DNA of 64,000 bases from Streptomyces sp. NBC_00249 (GTDB lineage: Bacteria > Actinomycetota > Actinomycetes > Streptomycetales > Streptomycetaceae), in the NCBI RefSeq assembly GCF_026342355.1, contig NZ_JAPEMV010000010.1:186001-250000 (forward strand), written 5' to 3'. Made by a program: the position numbers and the translations under genes. The notes under the pieces are model-generated. The model was not told where the DNA came from, did no database searches, and worked only from the letters and a program-made list of their open reading frames with translations. Positions 7,043 to 15,620 of this stretch are shown here, in pieces; the first letter of the stretch is position 1, and the number at the start of each line of letters is the position of its first letter.

Positions 7043-9196
7043 TCACTGCTGGGGCCAGCCGCCCTGGGACGGCGGCGGCGGGGTCTGGCCGGTCGGCCAG
7101 CCCCAGTTCTGGTGGCCCGGCTGCGGCGGGTTCTGGCCCGGCTGGAAGCCCGGCGCACCGTACCCGGCGCCCGCGTACGGGCCCGCGGCCGGCTGCTGCG
7201 GCTGCGCGACCGGCTGCCCGGGCACGTACGGCGGGAGCGTCGGCGCGGGCTGGGCGGGGACGCCCGTGTGCTGCGGCTGCGCCTCGACGGGCGGCTGGTC
7301 GTCCAGCGGGACGCTGCCGACCCGCTCCAGCTTGACGATGTTCGGGTTGCACATCGCCGTGTGCGTCCGGACGGAGCCGTCCGGGGCGCGCTCCACGAAG
7401 ACCAGGCTGAACTCCTGCAGCCCCTGGAGCTGCGTCGGCTCCAGCGCGTACTCGTACACCCGCTGCGTGGTGGTGCCGTCGCTGGTGCTGACGGACGTGC
7501 CCTCGGTGTGCGTCGTGGACTCGCTGGTCCCGCGCGTACGGGTGGTGCTGGAGTTCTCCGTCTCCGTGTAACTGCCGCCGCTGCTGCTGCCGCTGGTCGA
7601 GCTGGTGGGGAAGATCCCGCCGTCGGAGTAGGTGCTCGACGAGCTGGTGCCCCAGTTCTTCCCCCACGAGCGGGAGAAGCCCTCCGTGTGGGCCACCGAC
7701 GTGGACGTCCCCTTGGTGTGCGCCACCGACGTGTTGACGCTCTCGCCCTTGGTGTCGGTCAGCGAGTGCAGCTTGAAGCTGTACCCCCGGCCGAGGAAGT
7801 CGGCCGCGATGCCCGCCTCCTGGTGGTTCCCGAGCCGCATGAAGGCGACGGCGCCGCCGCCGATCATGTCGCGCGCGGTCTCCCGCAGGTGGGCGTGCAT
7901 GATCGTCAGCTGGGAGCCCCGCCACTCGCAGACGCTCGCGAGCCGCTCCAGGTGCCGCCGCTGCACCTCGTGCTCGCCGAGCGCGACGACCACGGCCGGA
8001 GCGTCCTCCTGGAGCGTGGACAGGCGGCGCGACACGCTGAGGATGGCCAGGTCGACGAGCAGTTCGGTGCTCGCGCTGCCCGTCGCACGGTCCAGGCTCA
8101 GGCAGGTCAGGTAGCCGGGGCCGCGGCCCGCCCGTGCGGTGCCGAGGGTCGCGAGCGGCTGGATGAACGCCTCCAGCCGCATCAGGTTCTCGCGGGTCTG
8201 GTCCTTGTTCTTGTCGGTGAGCAGGTCGTCGGCTATGTGGTTGCGTTCGGCCCGCGTCAGACCGTCCGGGCCGGTGTCGGCGTCCGTCGACTCGCCCAGG
8301 AGGGCGCGCAGGCCCGCGGCGATCCTGGCCGGGGTGACGCGCTCCCCGAGGGCGTCGCACAGCCGGCCGAGGATGCGGGTGTCCATGCTGCGCGCGGCCC
8401 GCGTGGCTTCCCCGCTGTCGCCGTACACCGCCTCGACGAGCGCGTCGACCAGCTCCTGCTTCGCCAGGCCGTCGAAGATGCTGCTCTGCTCCTGCTGGCT
8501 GGGCAGCAGCTGTACGTCGACGGGGGCGCCCATCTGCGCGCTGAGGACGGACAGTTCCCGGCAGATCTGCGCCTGCGTGAGGTCCAGGACGATCAGCGGA
8601 CGCTCGCGCAGCGTGGACGCGCCGAAGACGGTGAGGAAGCCCTCCCGGCTGCGCTGGCTGCCGCCGAACACGTCGAGCCGGCGGGTGCCCTGGTCCATCG
8701 GCAGGGTGCCCCACAGGTCCATGGCCCGGATGCGCTGGTCCTCGGTGTACTCGAAGTACGCCTTGCGCTGCGCCCACGCCGACGACTCGTGCTGGTAGCG
8801 CTGCTCCAGGTCGAACTGCGCCTTCTGCACCTGCTGCACGGCGCTGGTCGCCGAGCCGCCGGACGTGCTGTGCACGACGGCCGCGCCCGCCGCGGCGAGC
8901 AGCGCGAGCGCCCAGCCCGCCACGCTGCCCGTGAGCAGGGCGATCAGCACGAAGAACGCGGCGGCCCCGCCGCCGACCTTCAGCGCCATGCCCTTGCGGT
9001 CGGCCGCGTTCAGCGTCTCGGCCCGCGCCCGGTTCTGGAGCATCTCGGGTACGAGTCCCTGGCCCGGCGGCTGTTCGACGAAGAAACGGCGGCAGGTCTC
9101 CGCGTCACGGTAGACCCAGCCCAGCCGCTGGCCCGGATCGAACAGCCGGACCAGGGGCGCGGCCTCCGGGTTCGCCTCGGACGGTTGGACGGACAT
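7043..9196 (-). CDS. Membrane protein with Ser/Thr/Gly-rich repeat region and Pro/Gln tail
   Basis: The protein has 717 residues. A hydrophobic stretch near residues 72-112 can form two membrane helices. A globular region of ~350 residues follows. Then comes a low-complexity region (TKGESVNTSVAHTKGTSTSV... to ...TSVSTSDG) built from alternating Ser/Thr with His/Thr-x-Gly steps, then a short conserved domain and a Pro/Gln/Gly tail. As far as I know, similar alternating Ser/Thr-Gly repeats occur in some actinobacterial HerA/VirB4-like ATPases, so this may be the partner of the separate ATPase at 2535-5315. It follows the M48 protease gene by 77 bp on the same strand. No enzyme motif is seen. 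Confidence 0.8.
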   Translation of the reverse strand: MSVQPSEANPEAAPLVRLFDPGQRLGWVYRDAETCRRFFVEQPPGQGLVPEMLQNRARAETLNAADRKGMALKVGGGAAAFFVLIALLTGSVAGWALALLAAAGAAVVHSTSGGSATSAVQQVQKAQFDLEQRYQHESSAWAQRKAYFEYTEDQRIRAMDLWGTLPMDQGTRRLDVFGGSQRSREGFLTVFGASTLRERPLIVLDLTQAQICRELSVLSAQMGAPVDVQLLPSQQEQSSIFDGLAKQELVDALVEAVYGDSGEATRAARSMDTRILGRLCDALGERVTPARIAAGLRALLGESTDADTGPDGLTRAERNHIADDLLTDKNKDQTRENLMRLEAFIQPLATLGTARAGRGPGYLTCLSLDRATGSASTELLVDLAILSVSRRLSTLQEDAPAVVVALGEHEVQRRHLERLASVCEWRGSQLTIMHAHLRETARDMIGGGAVAFMRLGNHQEAGIAADFLGRGYSFKLHSLTDTKGESVNTSVAHTKGTSTSVAHTEGFSRSWGKNWGTSSSSTYSDGGIFPTSSTSGSSSGGSYTETENSSTTRTRGTSESTTHTEGTSVSTSDGTTTQRVYEYALEPTQLQGLQEFSLVFVERAPDGSVRTHTAMCNPNIVKLERVGSVPLDDQPPVEAQPQHTGVPAQPAPTLPPYVPGQPVAQPQQPAAGPYAGAGYGAPGFQPGQNPPQPGHQNWGWPTGQTPPPPSQGGWPQQ

Positions 9197-9273
9197 GTGG
9201 GTGACTCCTGGTGGTGTGCGGTGCGCGTACGTGCGTGCGAGCGGGCGGGCGGGGACGGTGCGGGGTGGGCCGC

Positions 9274-10746
9274 TCAGCCGATCGCGCCGGCGAACTTCTC
9301 CAGCTCACGGATGCGCACGTGCAGCGGCGGGTGGGTGGCCATGGCGCGCTTGAGGGCCTTCTGCTGGCGCAGGCCGTCGTCGGCGCCCTCCTCCTGCCAT
9401 CCGGTGAACACGGCGTGCAGCGCGGGCCCGTACCCGAGTTGTGCCGCGATCCGGTCGGCGCGCAGCTCCGCGGCGCGGCCCGCCCAGGCCAGCAGGTACG
9501 GCGTCACGAACACGACCAGGACCGGCGGGAAGGTGAACGCGACGGCCAGGACGAAGGAGACGAACACCAGGCCGACCACGCAGCCGAGCAGCGGCACGGC
9601 CTCGGAGACGGCGGCGACGATGACGAGCACCCAGCGCGCGAGCATCGCCACGAACCGGCCGGGCAGCGCGTACCACTGGCCGAGCAGGCCCGCCCAGGCG
9701 TGGCCGCCGAGGTGGTGGCCCAGCTCGTGGGCGAGGATCGCCTCCAGCTGCTCGGGCGGCAGCCGGAGCGCCCATCGGGTCACCCCGACCATGTGGCCCG
9801 CGGCGGCGGCGGCGTTGATCTCCTCGCTGTCCTCCACCCACAGTTCGTACTTCGGGTTCTGGATCCCGGCGCGCTGGGTGACGCTCGCCCACAGCGGGCC
9901 CATCGCGGCGCGCTCGGCGTTGTTCGGCTCACGCCACTTGAGCAGGACCTTCGCGAGCATCCGCTCGGCCGGCGGGTAGAAGACGAGCGCTCCGGACGCC
10001 AGCCAGGCGATGACGAAGACCGCGTTGAGGCCGCTGGGCAGCAGCGTCGACACCATGAGGATCACGAGGAGGCTGCCGAGGAAGTTCGGCAGCATCAGGA
10101 GCAGCGTCGTCACGGCGGTCGCGTCGGCCCGCCGTCCGACCCGGACCGGCTCCGGGCTGTACGCCTGCCCGTGCGGCGGGAAGGCGGGAGCCGGGGCGGG
10201 ACCGGGCCCGACCTGCCCCTGCGCGAGGATGTCGGGCTGCTGGTGGGGAGCGGTGGGCGGCGCACCGTACGGCGCCTGCGACGGCGCGAACCCGGGCGCC
10301 GCAGGCGGGTACGCCCCGGGCTGCTGCTGCGCGGGGTACCCGGGCGGCTGCTGCGGAGGGTAGGCGGGGGCCTGCTGCGGCGGGTAGGCGGGCGGCTGCT
10401 GCGGCGGCACGCCCGGCTGGCCCGGGGGCACGCCCGGCTGGCCCGGGTACTGCCCGTACGCCGGCGGCTGGCCGTACGCCGGGGGCTGCCCGTAGGCCGG
10501 CGGTTGCTGCGGCACGCCCGGCTGCTGCGGCGGCACGCCCGGCTGGCCGGGGTGCTGCCCGTAGGCCGGGGGCTGGCCGTACGCCGGGGGCTGCTGCGGG
10601 GGTACCGGCTGCCCGCCGTACGCCGGCGGCTGCGGCGGAGGCGTCCCGGGCTGCTGTCCGTGGCCTTGCTGATCCGGGGCGGTCTGCGGCGGCTTCTGCG
10701 GCGGCTGCTGCGGCTGCGCGCCGTACGGATCGGTCGGGTGACTCAC
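9274..10746 (-). CDS. M48 family zinc metalloprotease with Pro/Gln-rich N-terminus
   Basis: The protein has 490 residues. Residues 1 to ~190 are a Pro/Gln/Gly/Tyr-rich tail with many PPAYGQ and PGQPGVPP repeats. Membrane helices follow at about 200-250. The zinc site HELGH is at residues 340-344, more membrane segments follow, and the third ligand Glu lies in AELRADRIAAQLG near 427. The THPPLHVRIRELE ending is typical of HtpX/M48B proteases. These membrane proteases cut membrane or secreted substrates at the inner face. It is the first gene of a two-gene operon with the Ser/Thr/Gly-repeat protein. Confidence 0.9.
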   Translation of the reverse strand: MSHPTDPYGAQPQQPPQKPPQTAPDQQGHGQQPGTPPPQPPAYGGQPVPPQQPPAYGQPPAYGQHPGQPGVPPQQPGVPQQPPAYGQPPAYGQPPAYGQYPGQPGVPPGQPGVPPQQPPAYPPQQAPAYPPQQPPGYPAQQQPGAYPPAAPGFAPSQAPYGAPPTAPHQQPDILAQGQVGPGPAPAPAFPPHGQAYSPEPVRVGRRADATAVTTLLLMLPNFLGSLLVILMVSTLLPSGLNAVFVIAWLASGALVFYPPAERMLAKVLLKWREPNNAERAAMGPLWASVTQRAGIQNPKYELWVEDSEEINAAAAAGHMVGVTRWALRLPPEQLEAILAHELGHHLGGHAWAGLLGQWYALPGRFVAMLARWVLVIVAAVSEAVPLLGCVVGLVFVSFVLAVAFTFPPVLVVFVTPYLLAWAGRAAELRADRIAAQLGYGPALHAVFTGWQEEGADDGLRQQKALKRAMATHPPLHVRIRELEKFAGAIG

Positions 10747-11063
10747 CGGGCTTCCCTTCAGGTCCGCGTCGCGGTGGTGCGCGACGGGCCATGTGTGTCA
10801 GGGCCTCAAGAGCACCGCACATGCGAAAGTTTGGAAGAGAAGCGATTCGAGCCCCCGTGCCCGCCCCCGGCATCTGCAGTCACTCGGACCTGTGCAGAGC
10901 GACCCATAGTGATGCACCGCAACGGCCCCTGTCCACTTGAGGGATGGTCGTCTCAAAAATCTCACGGTCCATCAAATAGCGTCTATTCGGGGCCAATCCA
11001 CATACACCCGCCGACCGCTCCACCGCGCCCGGCGCACCGGACGCCCTTCACCCCGGAAACGCC
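10747..11063. other. Intergenic region upstream of the M48 protease operon
   Basis: No gene is supported in this stretch. It is noticeably less GC-rich than its surroundings, especially about 10810-10990, as expected for the promoter region of the minus-strand protease operon. I could not assign a clear -10/-35 pair or a known operator. Confidence 0.6.
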
Positions 11064-11099
11064 GAAATCCCGCCCGGTCTTTCGACCGGACGGGATTTC
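11064..11099 (-). terminator. Terminator hairpin downstream of tRNA-Ala
   Basis: GAAATCCCGCCCGGTC at 11064-11079 pairs with GACCGGACGGGATTTC at 11084-11099 around a 4-nt loop, with one mismatch in 16. It sits 37 bp past the 3' end of the tRNA gene on the minus strand, where a tRNA terminator is expected. Confidence 0.8.
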
Positions 11100-11136
11100 A
11101 TGACGTTCCCGAGAGCTACTCGCGAACTGTCGTTTG

Positions 11137-11210
11137 TGGACCTGTGGGGATTTGAACCCCAGACCCCCTCGATGCGAACGAGGTGCGCTACCAGACTGCG
11201 CCACAGGCCC
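11137..11210 (-). tRNA. tRNA-Ala (anticodon CGC)
   Basis: The minus strand reads GGGCCTGTGGCGCAGTCTGG and folds into a full cloverleaf: 7-bp acceptor stem with one G-T pair, D arm, anticodon stem CCTCG/CGAGG with 7-base loop TTCGCAT, and T arm around GGTTCAAATC. The anticodon CGC reads the alanine codon GCG. The gene is 74 nt and CCA is not encoded. It stands alone between the protease operon and sepX. Confidence 0.95.
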
Positions 11211-11284
11211 TTGCGACGTGTGAAACATTAGCATCCCCGCGCCGGTGCTCCAAAACGGGTTCCGCGCAGGTCACCCCTCCCGCG

Positions 11285-12307
11285 TCACTCGTTCGCGGCG
11301 CGCGGGCGGTCCTCGCCCTCGTACTGGTCGAAGAGCGGAGTGCGGCCCCGGCCCTGGCCCCGGGGGCGGGGGGTGGTCTGCGGCTTGGGGTCGGGCTTCG
11401 CGGGCGGCGGCGACGGCTGGGCGCGCAGGCGGGGCTCGGTCGGCTCGGCGGTGCTGGAGCGGGTCGCGCTCCAGCCGTCGGGTGCCGCGGGCCCGGTGGC
11501 GCGCGGGGCGACGGGGGCCGTCACATAGGTCGGCAGCGGGACGGGGACGGGCTCCCAGCTGTCGCCGCGCGCGGGTCCGCGCTCACGTTCGCGCTGCTGG
11601 TCCACCCACTCGGCGTGGTCGGTCTGCTCGACGAGCGCGCGCCGCCCGGCTTCCTGGGGGGAGACCGGTGGCGCGGGGTCCGGTTCGGCGCCCGCGGCGG
11701 GGGCGTCCTCGGACGTCCGGCGGCGGGTGCGGTTCTCGCGCAGGCTGCGGGCGGCGGCCTCGGCGCGGCGCCGGTCCATCGTGAACTCGTAGCGGCGCCG
11801 CTCCTGGACCCGCAGGTGCACGATGTACGTGCTCAGCAGCAGGGCCGGTACGGCCGGCGCCCACAGGTACTGGAGTCCGCCGACGGCGGCGACGATCGCG
11901 CCGCCGCTGAAGGCGAGGAAGAGCAGCGCGGTGGTGCGGCGGCGGCGGGCGAGCACCTGGAGCCGCTGCTGGCGCCGGACCCGTTCGGCCTCGGCGGCCC
12001 GCGGCTCGGCCCTGGTCGGAGACACGCCGAGGGCCCGGGCGTCGGCGTCCACGGAATTCACCGTTTCCGTCGTCGCGTCCGGGTCCGCGGGGGGCTGGGA
12101 CTCCGCCTGTTCCTCACCGCGCTCACGGAGCCCCTTGGCGTAACGGCGCTCCATTCCCGCCCGGCCCGAAAGCAGCCGGATGGCGGTGGAGAAGCGTTCC
12201 GTCGGACGCGCTTCGTTCAGCTCGTCCTGCCTCCGGAGCCACATGGGCACCAAGTAGGCGGCCCAGGCCCCGACAATGACTGCGTAGATGAGGCCGCTGC
12301 TGCTCAC
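11285..12307 (-). CDS. sepX: SepX-like membrane protein (actinobacterial cell division)
   Basis: From the GTG at 12307 the protein has 340 residues; a GTG at 12316 is also possible. It opens with a membrane helix (GLIYAVIVGAWAAYLVPMWLRR) followed by the conserved RQDELNEARPTERFSTAIRLLS block. A basic region and a two-helix hairpin near residues 125-170 come next, then a long Pro/Arg-rich cytosolic tail. This layout, and its place beside rimJ, moeA, galU and the folate cyclo-ligase, match SepX/GlpR. In Streptomyces venezuelae SepX stabilises divisomes for cross-walls and sporulation septa. Mycobacteria keep the same neighbourhood. The assignment rests on topology and synteny recalled from knowledge, not on a search. 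Confidence 0.75.
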   Translation of the reverse strand: MSSSGLIYAVIVGAWAAYLVPMWLRRQDELNEARPTERFSTAIRLLSGRAGMERRYAKGLRERGEEQAESQPPADPDATTETVNSVDADARALGVSPTRAEPRAAEAERVRRQQRLQVLARRRRTTALLFLAFSGGAIVAAVGGLQYLWAPAVPALLLSTYIVHLRVQERRRYEFTMDRRRAEAAARSLRENRTRRRTSEDAPAAGAEPDPAPPVSPQEAGRRALVEQTDHAEWVDQQRERERGPARGDSWEPVPVPLPTYVTAPVAPRATGPAAPDGWSATRSSTAEPTEPRLRAQPSPPPAKPDPKPQTTPRPRGQGRGRTPLFDQYEGEDRPRAANE

Positions 12308-12461
12308 ACCCCACACCGTAGAGGGACGCGGCCGGGAGGATCAGCCAATTGGGCCGGTGTGTCGCACGATCCGGCTGATATCACGGACTTTTTTTGTGAT
12401 TCTTCGGATCAGGGGATCAGGTGATGGGTGAATCCACGGATTAATTCGAACGGATTTACGA

Positions 12462-13103
12462 TTATGGGGATTCCGGGCTCTTCGGCGACGGCGGAGCCTG
12501 CGGCGGGCCCGTCTGCCCGCGCCGCCGGTACCAGCGGCGCAGCAGTCCCTCCGGGACCTCCTCCGCCGTGAGCGCGAAGACCAGGTGGTCCCGCCAGGCG
12601 CCGTCGATGTGGAGGTAGCGCGGACGCAGCCCCTCCTCGCGGAACCCGAGCTTCTCCACCACCCGGCGGCTGGGCAGGTTCTCCGGGCGGATGCACACCT
12701 CGATCCGGTGCAGCCCGACCTTCGCGAAGCAGTGGTCCACGGCGAGCGCGACCGCGGTCGGCATCACCCCGCGGCCCGCCACGTCCCGGTCCACCCAGTA
12801 GCCCACATGGGCGGCGCACATCGATCCCCAGGTGATCCCGGCGACCGTCAGCTGGCCGACCAGGCGCCCCTGGTACTCGATGACGAAGGGCAGCATCCGG
12901 CCCGCGTTCGCCTCGGCCCGCAGATGGCGGACCATCTGCCGGTACGTCGGCCGGTGGATCACCGGCCCCCAGGGCGCGGGCGGCGGGATGGTGGCCTCCC
13001 ACGGCCGCAGCCAGTCGCGGTTGCGCCGGTTGACCTCGCGCCAGGCCCGCTGGTCCCGCAGTTTTATCGGCCGGAGCGTGACATCGCCGTCCGCCAGCAC
13101 CAC
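12462..13103 (-). CDS. RimJ-like GNAT acetyltransferase
   Basis: The protein has 213 residues and starts at one of two adjacent GTG codons. It has the ribosomal-protein-alanine acetyltransferase pattern: TLRPIKLRDQRAW at the N-terminus, GYWVDRDVAGRGVMPTAVALAVDHCF as the acetyl-CoA loop, and HRIEVCIRPENLPSRRVVEKLGFREEG as the late strand-helix motif. Family members acetylate protein N-termini or other amines. It starts 18 bp after the stop of mogA and runs towards sepX with a 154-bp AT-richer gap. The Pro/Ser-rich last 20 residues look unstructured. Confidence 0.85.
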   Translation of the reverse strand: MVLADGDVTLRPIKLRDQRAWREVNRRNRDWLRPWEATIPPPAPWGPVIHRPTYRQMVRHLRAEANAGRMLPFVIEYQGRLVGQLTVAGITWGSMCAAHVGYWVDRDVAGRGVMPTAVALAVDHCFAKVGLHRIEVCIRPENLPSRRVVEKLGFREEGLRPRYLHIDGAWRDHLVFALTAEEVPEGLLRRWYRRRGQTGPPQAPPSPKSPESP

Positions 13104-13120
13104 CGGCCAGGAGGGGCCGT

Positions 13121-13708
13121 TCAGCTCGGGCTCCCGGGCGCCGCGTCCGGTCTGGGGTGGTCGCCGCCGCGGATCTGGTCGACGGCGTGCGGCAGGATCC
13201 GGGCCAGCACGGCGAGGCCGTCGCGGACCCCGCCCGTGGAGCCGGGCAGGTTCACGATCAGGGTGCGTCCGGCCACGCCGGCCAGGCCCCGCGACAGGGC
13301 CGCGGTGGGCACCTTCGCCAGGCCCTCGGCGCGGATGGCCTGCGGGATGCCGGGGATCTCGTAGTCCAGGACGCGGGAGGTGGCGTCCGGGGTCCGGTCG
13401 GTCGGGGAGATGCCGGTGCCGCCGGTGGTCAGGATGACGTCGTACCCGGCGGCGACGCCCTCGCGCAGGGCCTGCTCGACGGGGTCGCCGTCCGGGACCA
13501 CGCGCGGGCCGTCCACGGTGAAGCCGAGCTTCTGGAGCGCCTCGGCCAGCAGGGGGCCGCCCTTGTCGGCGTACACGCCCTGCGAGGCGCGGTTCGAGGC
13601 GGTGACGACCAGGCCGCGCGGGGCCGGGGCTGCGGGCCGGGGCGCCTCGGGGGCCGCCGGGCCCTCGCGGTGGCTGTGGCTGTGGGCCTCGCCGCCGCGC
13701 GGGGTCAC
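13121..13708 (-). CDS. mogA: MogA/MoaB family molybdenum cofactor protein
   Basis: From the GTG at 13708 the protein has 195 residues. The start overlaps the moaC stop by 4 bp (GTGA), which indicates coupled translation. LTTGGTGISPTDRTPDATSRVLDYEIPGI is the hallmark molybdopterin-binding loop of the MogA/MoaB fold, and NLPGSTGGVRDGLAVLARILPHAVDQIRG is its conserved C-terminus. The protein adenylylates molybdopterin before metal insertion by MoeA. A His-rich leader (AHSHSHREG) precedes the domain. It works with moaC and moeA in the same operon. Confidence 0.9.
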   Translation of the reverse strand: MTPRGGEAHSHSHREGPAAPEAPRPAAPAPRGLVVTASNRASQGVYADKGGPLLAEALQKLGFTVDGPRVVPDGDPVEQALREGVAAGYDVILTTGGTGISPTDRTPDATSRVLDYEIPGIPQAIRAEGLAKVPTAALSRGLAGVAGRTLIVNLPGSTGGVRDGLAVLARILPHAVDQIRGGDHPRPDAAPGSPS

Positions 13709-14184
13709 GAACGGCTCCAGTCGCCGGACTTTCCGCCGGTCTTCTCCTCCACCCGGACGTCGGTGATGACCGCGCCCTTGTCGACGGCCTTGACCATGTC
13801 GATCACGGTGAGCCCGGCGACGGCGACGGCCGTCAGGGCCTCCATCTCGACGCCCGTGCGGTCGGTGGTCTTCACGGTGGCGAGGATCTCGACGCAGTCG
13901 TCGGCGACCGACAGCTCCACCTTCACCCCGGACACGGCGAGCGGGTGGCACAGCGGGATCAGGTCGGGGGTCTTCTTGGCCCCCATGATCCCGGCGATCC
14001 GCGCGGTGGCGAGGGCGTCGCCCTTCGGCACGCCCTCGCCGCGCAGCAGCTCGATCACCCGGGGGGAGACGAGTACGCGCCCGCTGGCGCGGGCCGTGCG
14101 GGTGGTGACGTCCTTCTCGGAGACGTCGACCATCCGGGCCGCGCCGGCCTCGTCGATGTGGGTCAGCCTGTTCTGCGTACTCAT
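13705..14184 (-). CDS. moaC: Cyclic pyranopterin monophosphate synthase MoaC
   Basis: The protein has 159 residues, normal for MoaC. LTHIDEAGAARMVDVSEKDVTTRTARASG begins the domain. GDALATARIAGIMGAKKTPDLIPLCHPL and KTTDRTGVEMEALTAVAVAGLTVIDMVKAVDK contain the conserved active-site Lys, His, Glu and Asp residues. MoaC converts 3',8-cyclo-GTP into cyclic pyranopterin monophosphate, the first stable intermediate of molybdenum cofactor. It lies 79 bp after moeA and overlaps mogA. Confidence 0.97.
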   Translation of the reverse strand: MSTQNRLTHIDEAGAARMVDVSEKDVTTRTARASGRVLVSPRVIELLRGEGVPKGDALATARIAGIMGAKKTPDLIPLCHPLAVSGVKVELSVADDCVEILATVKTTDRTGVEMEALTAVAVAGLTVIDMVKAVDKGAVITDVRVEEKTGGKSGDWSRS

Positions 14185-14263
14185 GTCTGTCGTGCCGCTC
14201 CCGCTCCGGGCCCCTGGAGCCCTGGGGCCTTAGGAGCAACACGCTACCGCCACCGGCGGGTAC

Positions 14264-15616
14264 TCAGCCGAGCAGGATCACTTCCAGCTCGGTCCCCGGC
14301 TCCACCGAGGTGACGTCCTCCGGTACGACCATCAGGGAGTCGGCGTGCGCCAGCGCGGCGATCAGGTGCGAGCCCGATCCGCCGACCGGGCTGACCGTGC
14401 CGCTCCCGGCGTCGTACTTCCCGCGCAGGAACTGGCGGCGGCCGGCCGGGGAGCCGAGCGCCTTGTCGGCCTTGAGCACGGCGCGCAGGGACGGGCGGGT
14501 GACCTCGGAGTGCGGCAGGCCCATGAGCGCGCGGATCGCGGGGCGCACGAACAGCTCGAAGGAGACGTAGGAGGACACCGGGTTGCCGGGCAGGGCCAGC
14601 AGGGGGGTGTGGTCGGGGCCGATGGTGCCGAAGCCCTGCGGCTTGCCGGGCTGCATGGCGAGCTTGCGGAAGTCGACGCCGCCGCCCTCCGCGTCGCCGT
14701 CGCCGGAGGCGGCGGCGGTGAGGGCCTCCTTGACCACGTCGTACGCGCCGACGCTGACGCCGCCGGTGGTGACCAGCAGGTCGGCGCGGATGAGCTGGTC
14801 CTCGATGGCGGCGCGCAGGCTGTCGGCGTCGTCCTCGACGGCGCCGACGCGGTAGGCGATGGCTCCGGCGTCGCGGGCGGCGGCGGCCAGGGCGAAGCTG
14901 TTGGAGTCGTAGATCGTCCCCTCGGTCAGCGGTTCGCCGGGCTGGACCAGCTCGCTGCCGGTGGACAGGACGACGACGCGGGGGCGCGGGCGGACCCGGA
15001 CGGTGCCGCGGCCGATGGCGGCGAGCAGCGCGATCTGCGGCGGGCCGAGCACCGTACCGGCGGCCAGGGCCAGGTCGCCGGCCTGGACGTCGCTGCCGCG
15101 CGAGCGGACGTGCGCCCGGGCCTCGGCGGGCCGGTGGACCCGTACCTCGCCGGCCGCGCCCTCGGGTGCGGCGCTGGCGGGGGTCATCCCGGAGGCGGCG
15201 CCCGCGCCGGTGCCGCCGTCGGTCCACTCGACCGGTACGACGGCCTCCGCGCCGGGCGGCAGGGGGGCGCCGGTCATGATGCGGGCGGCCTGGCCGGGGC
15301 CGACGGTGGGCAGTTCGCCGCTGCCCGCGGCGACGTCGCCGATGACGGCGAGCACCGCGGGGAACTCCTCGCTCGCACCCTGGACGTCGGCCGTGCGGAC
15401 CGCGTACCCGTCCATGGAGCTGTTGTCGAAGGGCGGGAGGGCGACGGGCACGGTGACGTCCTCGACCAGGACGCAGCCCTGGGCGTCGAGCAGCTGGAGC
15501 TCGATGGGCTCCAGCGGCCGGACGGTGGCGAGGACGTCCGCGAGGTGCTCGTCCACCGACCACAGGCGGTGGTGGCCGCCTGCCGGCTGAGGATGCTGCG
15601 GGGCGGAACTGCTCAA
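14264..15616 (-). CDS. moeA: Molybdopterin molybdenumtransferase MoeA
   Basis: A TTG at 15616, 10 bp after GGAGGAG, is the best start and gives 450 residues. LPPFDNSSMDGYAVRTADV is the MoeA signature. PVLATG-type domain III motifs appear as VVVLSTGSELVQPGEPL and TTGGVSVGAYDVVKEAL, and the C-terminal domain IV begins around ALPGNPVSSYVSFELFVRPA. MoeA inserts molybdate into adenylylated molybdopterin. The ribosome site lies inside the 3' end of galU, which stops only 4 bp before this start, so translation is likely coupled. The Mo enzyme at 29.7-32 kb is a plausible client. Confidence 0.93.
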   Translation of the reverse strand: MSSSAPQHPQPAGGHHRLWSVDEHLADVLATVRPLEPIELQLLDAQGCVLVEDVTVPVALPPFDNSSMDGYAVRTADVQGASEEFPAVLAVIGDVAAGSGELPTVGPGQAARIMTGAPLPPGAEAVVPVEWTDGGTGAGAASGMTPASAAPEGAAGEVRVHRPAEARAHVRSRGSDVQAGDLALAAGTVLGPPQIALLAAIGRGTVRVRPRPRVVVLSTGSELVQPGEPLTEGTIYDSNSFALAAAARDAGAIAYRVGAVEDDADSLRAAIEDQLIRADLLVTTGGVSVGAYDVVKEALTAAASGDGDAEGGGVDFRKLAMQPGKPQGFGTIGPDHTPLLALPGNPVSSYVSFELFVRPAIRALMGLPHSEVTRPSLRAVLKADKALGSPAGRRQFLRGKYDAGSGTVSPVGGSGSHLIAALAHADSLMVVPEDVTSVEPGTELEVILLG

Positions 15617-15620
15617 GGTG

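Noticed and set aside
11137..11210. tRNA-Ala considered as an integration site of a mobile element
   Set aside because: No integrase, no duplicated tRNA 3' end and no foreign-looking genes on either side.
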